The notes below the pieces were generated by a model. That model was not told where the DNA came from. It worked only from the letters and a program-made list of their open reading frames with translations, and made no database searches. A stretch of 64,000 nt of DNA from Aculops lycopersici. Lineage: Eukaryota; Arthropoda; Arachnida; Trombidiformes; Eriophyidae. Location: NCBI GenBank assembly GCA_015350385.1, contig WNKI01000004.1:2410448-2474447 (forward strand), given 5' to 3'. A program made the translations under genes and the position numbers. This document shows, in pieces, positions 58,765 through 64,000 of this stretch (position 1 is its first letter; every line of letters begins with the position of its first letter).

Positions 58765-60145
58765 GTGGTGTAAGCGGTGGTTGCGGTTGTGAAGTGGAGG
58801 AGAAGAAGTGATAAATAGATGAGCAGTTTGTGTTTATATCTCTCTTCGGGACATGACATCACAAGACAAGTGGGGAACTTGACTAGATGAGATGGTAGTT
58901 GTGCAGTGGAGCTCGTTCAAGAGCAACCATTTAGACTCAATCAAGCTCAGTGAAGGATAGCGAGAGGGGGAGGAAAAAGCAGATGAGTCTTGACTGATAG
59001 TTTTTTGTTTCTTAATTATATTAACTACTGATATTATGGAGCGAAAAGAGTCGACTTTTATCCTCTTCGGTAGGTTTGAAGTTTAACAAAAACCAAACAG
59101 GTGTTTGCTTCGGCCGTCAGCGTCGTGATGAGAGAATCTGGGCCCCAATTCTGGATTCTAGATTCCAGATAGAGATACCTGTTATCATTTAATGAGCTGC
59201 CTACCTGAGTCATCAACTTGCTCATCCTAATCAATGGCTTCACAAGGTACCCCAGTGAACACGGTGCGGTTCAAGTGTCAATGTCTCCATGATGGCAGTC
59301 CTCATCGCATTTGCGTCACATCTCGTGTAAAAAAGGGACAAATAAAGACGAAATCTCTTGAGCATCCTTGAGAGATTCTAAGATAATTGAATGGCGTAAG
59401 ACAAAGCATCAGCTTGGCAGCTGAAACTACAATAGCACAGTGGATACCACTTTGCTATTGCTGCCACCAACTTGAGTACCACGTATGCAGAAACCATTCC
59501 AAGCATCGCAAACCTCATCATGGTGTTCCTCGTCGTCATTATCATCATCTTCATGTTGCATTTCACAGGTGAGAGAGCAACGCCAACAACCACCGACTCT
59601 ACTCGACTCTGCGCGCGCAACTTTCTCGGAGTTACTGCCGCCTCTACTTCTTCTCCTCCTTCCTCTTTCTAATGCTAGAGTATAAGTGATATGGTGGTAG
59701 TAGTCCATTGTATACCCCGAGTCAAGATCACTGGCTGCAAAGTTGCTACGAGTTGACGAGCGAGAGTTTCTTCTACTTTCGCGAAACTCAAGCGACTTTG
59801 CCGTGGAAAGGCGGAGCTTGAGTTCCCAAATGAATGTAACAACTCCCTTGTTGCTGCACTGGGTGGATTGCTATCTAGCTGGCTTCGTTAGTTAGCCGAG
59901 TTGTTGTCGGGGCTCCGTGCAACGTGGAGTGGGGTAGGAAGGAAAGAGAGAAACTCGCTCCTGATACTAGTGACACGAAGCTACGCGAAAGCGAGATTTT
60001 CTCATGGAGACTTGTGGACGTTGAGACAACTACGGCGGCGGCGGCGGCAGCAACAGCAGCAACAACAACAACAACAAGTGGTTGATGTCTGTGTGCGTTT
60101 ACCCTCAATCAGCATCCCCAAGAGAAACTCCGGAAGGAGCGAGAG
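57863..60145. other. Intergenic region between CWC27 and a secreted-protein gene
   Basis: Contains a possible short plus-strand exon at 57994-58121: acceptor ttccacttgcag, donor CCT|GTAAGAG, open as CGNPTASELSNLITASLYHL and onward, with no family recognised. A GAT/ATG trinucleotide array is at 58723-58764. Nothing else is recognised. Short head-to-head spacing (about 130 bp) to CWC27 would suit a divergent gene pair if the exon is real. Confidence 0.35.
58723..58764. repeat. GAT trinucleotide array
   Basis: About 14 tandem GAT units in intergenic DNA. Confidence 0.95.
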
Positions 60146-60153
60146 TATATAAG
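60146..60153 (+). promoter_or_regulatory. TATA box of the two-exon secreted-protein gene
   Basis: TATATAAG, 189 bases upstream of the start codon. Transcription would begin near 60176-60182, giving a 5' UTR of about 155 bases. A strong TATA box suits a highly or inducibly expressed secreted product. Confidence 0.6.
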
Positions 60154-60334
60154 ACGTGGCGAGCTTTCAATTCTTTTCCAGAATACTCTCATTTGATCTC
60201 TCAAGCACAAGATCCACGTAACAGCGAGCTACTGTTAAGTTAAGTATCCACAAACTAAGTAACTTCAACGGAAACGGAAGTCAACTCAACGAAATCACCA
60301 CCTAGCAAAAGCTGAGCGCTAAAACTCACTCAAG

Positions 60335-61154
60335 ATGAAGCTGTTAATTCTATTCGCTTTGGTCTGCGTGGCCGCTCAAAATGGTAAGCAACTTTAATTT
60401 GGATCGACTCAATTGTCAACTAATTGTCAACTGTCATCACAAATAACTAATTTGTAATAACTCTTTACCCTCGATGCCAAAAGCTCTCGCTGCGCCTGAA
60501 AAGGTTGACTGCTCAAAGATGGACGAAGTTTTGGATGATCTCGGTGGAGCTCAAGGATTGACCAGCTTGAATGACAAATACAAGTTGGCAACCAGCGCCG
60601 ATGAGATGAAGAAGCGTTGCGGTGAGATGGAGGAGGCCATTAAGCAGTTAAAGAAGTACAACAGCGCTTGTTACTCGTCGTTGACCCAACAGGTGTTTAG
60701 TGCCATTCTACGTACTCGTTCCGCAATGAACGAAGCCAGATGCAAGGATACTGAGTCAAAGGAGTTTAAGGAGGTTGTTGAGGCAAGCAAGTGTGCCAAT
60801 GACAACGCTTTAGAGTCCATTAGGGAAGCCGAGAGGAAGACAATTCTATCCTCGCAGGTCCTATATGATGCCAACATTCCAGACGAGAAGCTTAGATTGA
60901 AGAGAGCCTGTTGTGCCGTTTTGGGCAGCAAGACTCTCTTCATGGACGCCATCAAGGCCAAGTGCTCCAAATACGAGACTATCTACGCCGAGTACGTCGA
61001 CTCCTACACTTCAGAGGCCATGAGCTTGATCTGTCCAGCTGAGGATAAGTTGGAGTGCAACAAGTTGGAGCCACTCAAGCTCGAGGGCGTGGCCACCAAG
61101 TCAAAGTTCTTCCTGCTCCCAATGCTCAAGTTGGTCAAGACTCTTGACCATTAA
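60335..61154 (+). CDS. Cysteine-containing secreted protein of unknown family
   Basis: Exon 1 is 60335-60383 and exon 2 is 60484-61154, joined over a 100-bp GT-AG intron in phase 1; 239 residues. Exon 1 encodes the signal peptide (MKLLILFALVCVAAQN), and the mature part starts near ALAAPEKVDC. The rest is mostly charged alpha-helix with about nine cysteines in the mature protein (VDCSK, KRCGE, SACYS, EARCK, SKCAN, RACCA, AKCSK, LICPA, LECNK), so several disulphides are likely. The architecture resembles small helical hemolymph or saliva proteins of arthropods, but I cannot name the family. A TATA box lies at 60146. It shows no clear sequence relation to the other secreted protein at 55301-56011. 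Confidence 0.82.
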
Positions 61155-62402
61155 ACTGTATGAGGCAGAAAGTTGACCAACCGGAAGTTACGCAAAGACT
61201 CACGGATTTTGGCACACATATGATGGATATGCAAGAGACATACGCAAACATTCCACATTCAAGGCACCATTCGACACACAAGGAAGCATAAGCTATCACT
61301 CACACCTTAACCAAAAATTACCATTACAACAATGATGATACAAGAATTACACCACAACACCACCAACAAACAACACACAACAATAACAAGGAATCAAATT
61401 GGCGATGCATTTACCTGGAGAAATACTCGTAATACGCTCAAGGCTAATTATCTCGTCGTTTGAGTGACGTGTGCGACTAATCTTTCTATTGGCCAGTCAT
61501 CGTATGATTATTATAATTATACAATCAAGGTGACAAACCAACATGATTCGATTCTGATTGTGCCTATGAACTTGACGACCGATAGCCAATCGAGTGACTA
61601 CTTACAACCAAACAAACACAAGACTAAACAACAAATCACACCACACTCACATTCACAATACAACACAAAATAACACAACAAACTAATTACTGCACAATAA
61701 TAATCATTTAATCAATGATGACATAATAATAACAAGTGACCACCAATTGACTACCACCCTATCACCTGTTTTGGTCGCGCGACTCACCCAAATCGCACCG
61801 ACTTCTCTCGTGATTGACTTGCCGAGACAGAGACGCTCAGGCTTTGGATTGACTTGGGTCAATATAAATAGAAATGATATTTTATTACTCAATCGCTCAT
61901 CCAAATGACATTGAAGCGCATTTATCTGGCCAATCGAAAGGAGCAATCGGAGGTGTCGCGGAAGACAGAAGTGAGACATGGACATCAAGATAGCAGATTG
62001 AACACAAAAAACAATCACACAAATTCCATTGCTGTCAAATGACATTACAAACCACATGTACAATGATTGAATTCAACATTATATTAAATCATCGGCTTAA
62101 AATTAAAAAGCGATACAACCTGTCGAATCTGGGCATTTCATTCCATATTCTGTTTTTTCTCTAATTAGACTTTGGCCTTCGTTCGAATTTGGCGCCCTGA
62201 ATTGCATCCATTTCCACGGCTCATTCCAGCACACAGGCTTCTTTGCGAAAACACATGACACGTGCGTCTGTTGTGCATGCGTTTTGACTTTAACTTTCAA
62301 CTTCTCTCCACCTGATTGCCAACTTTATATCTTAGAATTAATCTGTTAGCACTTAATTATGTATTATTAATAAACTTATATCATACATTAAAGTGAATCA
62401 TA
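61155..62402. other. 3' UTR and intergenic DNA before NOL6
   Basis: AT-rich, with CAACAC/ACACAA-rich low complexity from 61330 to 61680. Minus-strand frames at 61704-62063 and 62103-62300 lack ATG starts and are not supported. The last 60 bases before NOL6 are very AT-rich and probably hold its promoter. Confidence 0.4.
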
Positions 62403-64000
62403 ATGACTACCCAACTGGAGTTGGAGCAAAAGCCCTTCATTGAGCTGCAAATCGAAGCTCTCGTTGAAGAGAATTGCATCAAGAGGAAACGCGTGAACAA
62501 GTTCATTGACGACTTCGAAGATCTCATTGTATCAATCAAGAAGCTAAATTATGACAAGATACTCAACAGAACCTTTCGGTTGCCTATCATTGGCCGTCCA
62601 AATTCCATGGATGCCGACTACCCTAAGCAGTTCAAATTTATTCCACCTGAAGGGGTACAAGTGATAGGAGGTTTCAGAACTGCAACTGCCTTGAAAAGAA
62701 CCAACTTTGTCGATTTGGCCATCGAAATGCCAGCCGAGTGTTTGAAAGAGAAAGATATCAAGAATCAGAGGTATCATCAGAAGCGTGCCTTATATATGGC
62801 TCAGCTTGGTCATTTGCTTGGTGGTTCTTTGGGTATGAAATTGATCGAGAAGTTGGAGTTCAAATATCATCAAGGCGACTTTCTTAAACCAGTCTTACTG
62901 ATTATACCTCAGTGTCCAAAGGTTAGGAAAACGACAACATTTCAGCTATTCGTCTACCCAGAGCAAGATTCGCCTCTCAAGTTGACCTCGCTGAAACCAT
63001 CGCATGGAAATGTAGCTCCAAAATGGTTCTTCGAAAACTATTCTTTTCCCAACTTGGATGACGACAAACTCGAAATATTCATGTTAGGTGATAGCGATGT
63101 CAGCCCCTCGCCATTCTATAATTCTAGCATTCTATTTGATATTGAAATGATCCCAAATTCGAACATATTATTCGAACAAATAGGTGTCCAGAGTAACAGC
63201 ATTACAGAGGCTCTTATGTTAACCAAGATCTGGCTTTATCAAAGAGTTTTGCATCACCACTTTTCATTCATCATGTCCATGTTTGTAGCTTACCTGCAGA
63301 CCAATCAAATAATCCACCAAAATATGAGCTCATATCAAATATTCAAAGTGATTATAAAAGCCATTGCAACTTCAGATTGGGCTGGTGCAGGACTGAGTTA
63401 CTTTGAAGACAACAGCGAGAATATTGGCGAGTTCAAGAAGATGTTTCCAGTTGTTTTTCTGTCACCCTCAGGTAAACTGAATCTATGCTACAACATTACA
63501 ATAGACTTGTACAATCGACTCAAGCATGAAGCAGAAATATCCCAAATTACCCTTTCGAAGAATTGTCCAGATAACTTCGAGCTCCTATTTTTGAAGAAGT
63601 TGGACTTTGTGAACAAATTTGATGCAATAGTACATCTACCAAAGTGTACCAGAAAACTGCCAGTGAAACTGGAGTACTTGAGGAAGTTTATGGATCATGG
63701 AGTATTCATACCGAGAGTTTACTCTGAAAATATTCTTAATCTCATTGAACGAGCGCTAACTGATCGGGTCACACTAATCCAGCAAAGTTCCCAACATCTC
63801 CTATTAGACAAGCGATGGAATCTCAAGAGCATTCCCTATGATCCAAGTAACGAGGACAATACATTCACATTGGGCTTATTAATCGACCCCGAAAAGTCTC
63901 TGAGGATTATCGACATCGGACCCGAGGCGCAAACACCCGAAGCCGAAGAGTTCAGGAAGTTTTGGGACCCAAAATGTCAATTGCGCTTGCAAAATGGAGT
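62403..64000 (+). CDS. NOL6: NOL6/Nrap (UTP22), 5' part
   Basis: Open from ATG at 62403 to the window edge (532 complete codons), no intron seen. Family signatures in order: FRLPIIGRP, FKFIPPEGVQVIGGFRT, FVDLAIEMPAECLKEKDIKNQRY, KRALYMAQL, FLSPSGKLNLCYNI and, at the very end, FWDPKCQLRLQNGV, matching the conserved FW..K.ELRRFQDG of Nrap. NOL6, yeast Utp22, is a catalytically dead nucleotidyltransferase-fold protein that works with Rrp7 and the UTP-C complex in the small-subunit processome for 18S rRNA maturation in the nucleolus. The human protein has about 1,150 residues, so roughly half lies outside the window. Confidence 0.93.
   Translation, partial: MTTQLELEQKPFIELQIEALVEENCIKRKRVNKFIDDFEDLIVSIKKLNYDKILNRTFRLPIIGRPNSMDADYPKQFKFIPPEGVQVIGGFRTATALKRTNFVDLAIEMPAECLKEKDIKNQRYHQKRALYMAQLGHLLGGSLGMKLIEKLEFKYHQGDFLKPVLLIIPQCPKVRKTTTFQLFVYPEQDSPLKLTSLKPSHGNVAPKWFFENYSFPNLDDDKLEIFMLGDSDVSPSPFYNSSILFDIEMIPNSNILFEQIGVQSNSITEALMLTKIWLYQRVLHHHFSFIMSMFVAYLQTNQIIHQNMSSYQIFKVIIKAIATSDWAGAGLSYFEDNSENIGEFKKMFPVVFLSPSGKLNLCYNITIDLYNRLKHEAEISQITLSKNCPDNFELLFLKKLDFVNKFDAIVHLPKCTRKLPVKLEYLRKFMDHGVFIPRVYSENILNLIERALTDRVTLIQQSSQHLLLDKRWNLKSIPYDPSNEDNTFTLGLLIDPEKSLRIIDIGPEAQTPEAEEFRKFWDPKCQLRLQNG

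Noticed and set aside
61704..62300. Two minus-strand frames between the secreted protein and NOL6
   Set aside because: Neither begins with ATG; they lie in AT-rich 3' flanking DNA and show no domain.
1..64000. tRNA genes, rRNA genes, CRISPR arrays, complete transposons
   Set aside because: No A/B-box pair with a cloverleaf, no rRNA-like sequence, no spaced direct repeats and no terminal repeats with a transposase were seen; CRISPR is not expected in a eukaryote.

Overview
The window is nuclear genomic DNA from an animal, most likely an arthropod. The indicators are a gene starting with the first Ig domain of Dscam, a pickpocket-like DEG/ENaC channel, a secreted protein with one peritrophin-type chitin-binding domain (CPAP1 style), and an Oaz-type zinc-finger exon. 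The housekeeping genes have few or no introns, the introns I can resolve outside the neural genes are 100-225 bp, and (GA)n/(CT)n tracts are abundant. This would suit a compact chelicerate such as a mite, but the sequence alone does not settle the order. Two runs of N show that it is a draft assembly.

Layout. From 1 to about 11.8 kb there is GC-richer, repeat-rich DNA without recognisable exons, read here as the start of a long Dscam intron. The first two Dscam exons lie on the minus strand at 11.8-13.0 kb. After more non-coding DNA there is a compact, AT-richer cluster: a 93-residue single-GoLoco protein (+, 17.7 kb), an FKBP8-like protein cut off after its FKBP domain (-, 18.5-19.1 kb), an intronless MELK kinase (+, 19.7-21.7 kb) and a three-finger Oaz/ZNF423-type exon (-, 21.8-23.2 kb). 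From 23.3 to 37.8 kb the DNA is again largely non-coding, with perfect short hairpins and one unassigned open frame.

A DEG/ENaC channel gene on the minus strand can be joined across four exons (37.9-44.3 kb) with consistent splice phases; its last exon, carrying the second membrane segment, was not found. It is followed by a divergent septin (-), which shares a roughly 430-bp head-to-head promoter region with Nup62 (+), then the chitin-binding protein (-, two exons), a 4-kb non-coding stretch, a secreted protein of unknown family (-), the spliceosomal cyclophilin CWC27 (-), a TATA-driven two-exon secreted protein (+) and the first 532 codons of NOL6/Nrap (+), which runs off the right end.

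The genes do not form one pathway. The pattern is of compact gene islands for nuclear pore, ribosome biogenesis, splicing and cell-division proteins, set between developmental and neural genes with large regulatory introns. The most interesting non-coding signal is a strong excess of the 8-mer CAACAGGT, the core of the Scratch/Snail-class binding site, confined to non-coding DNA between 28.4 and 54.9 kb around the DEG/ENaC gene. A set of perfect short-loop palindromes is the second.
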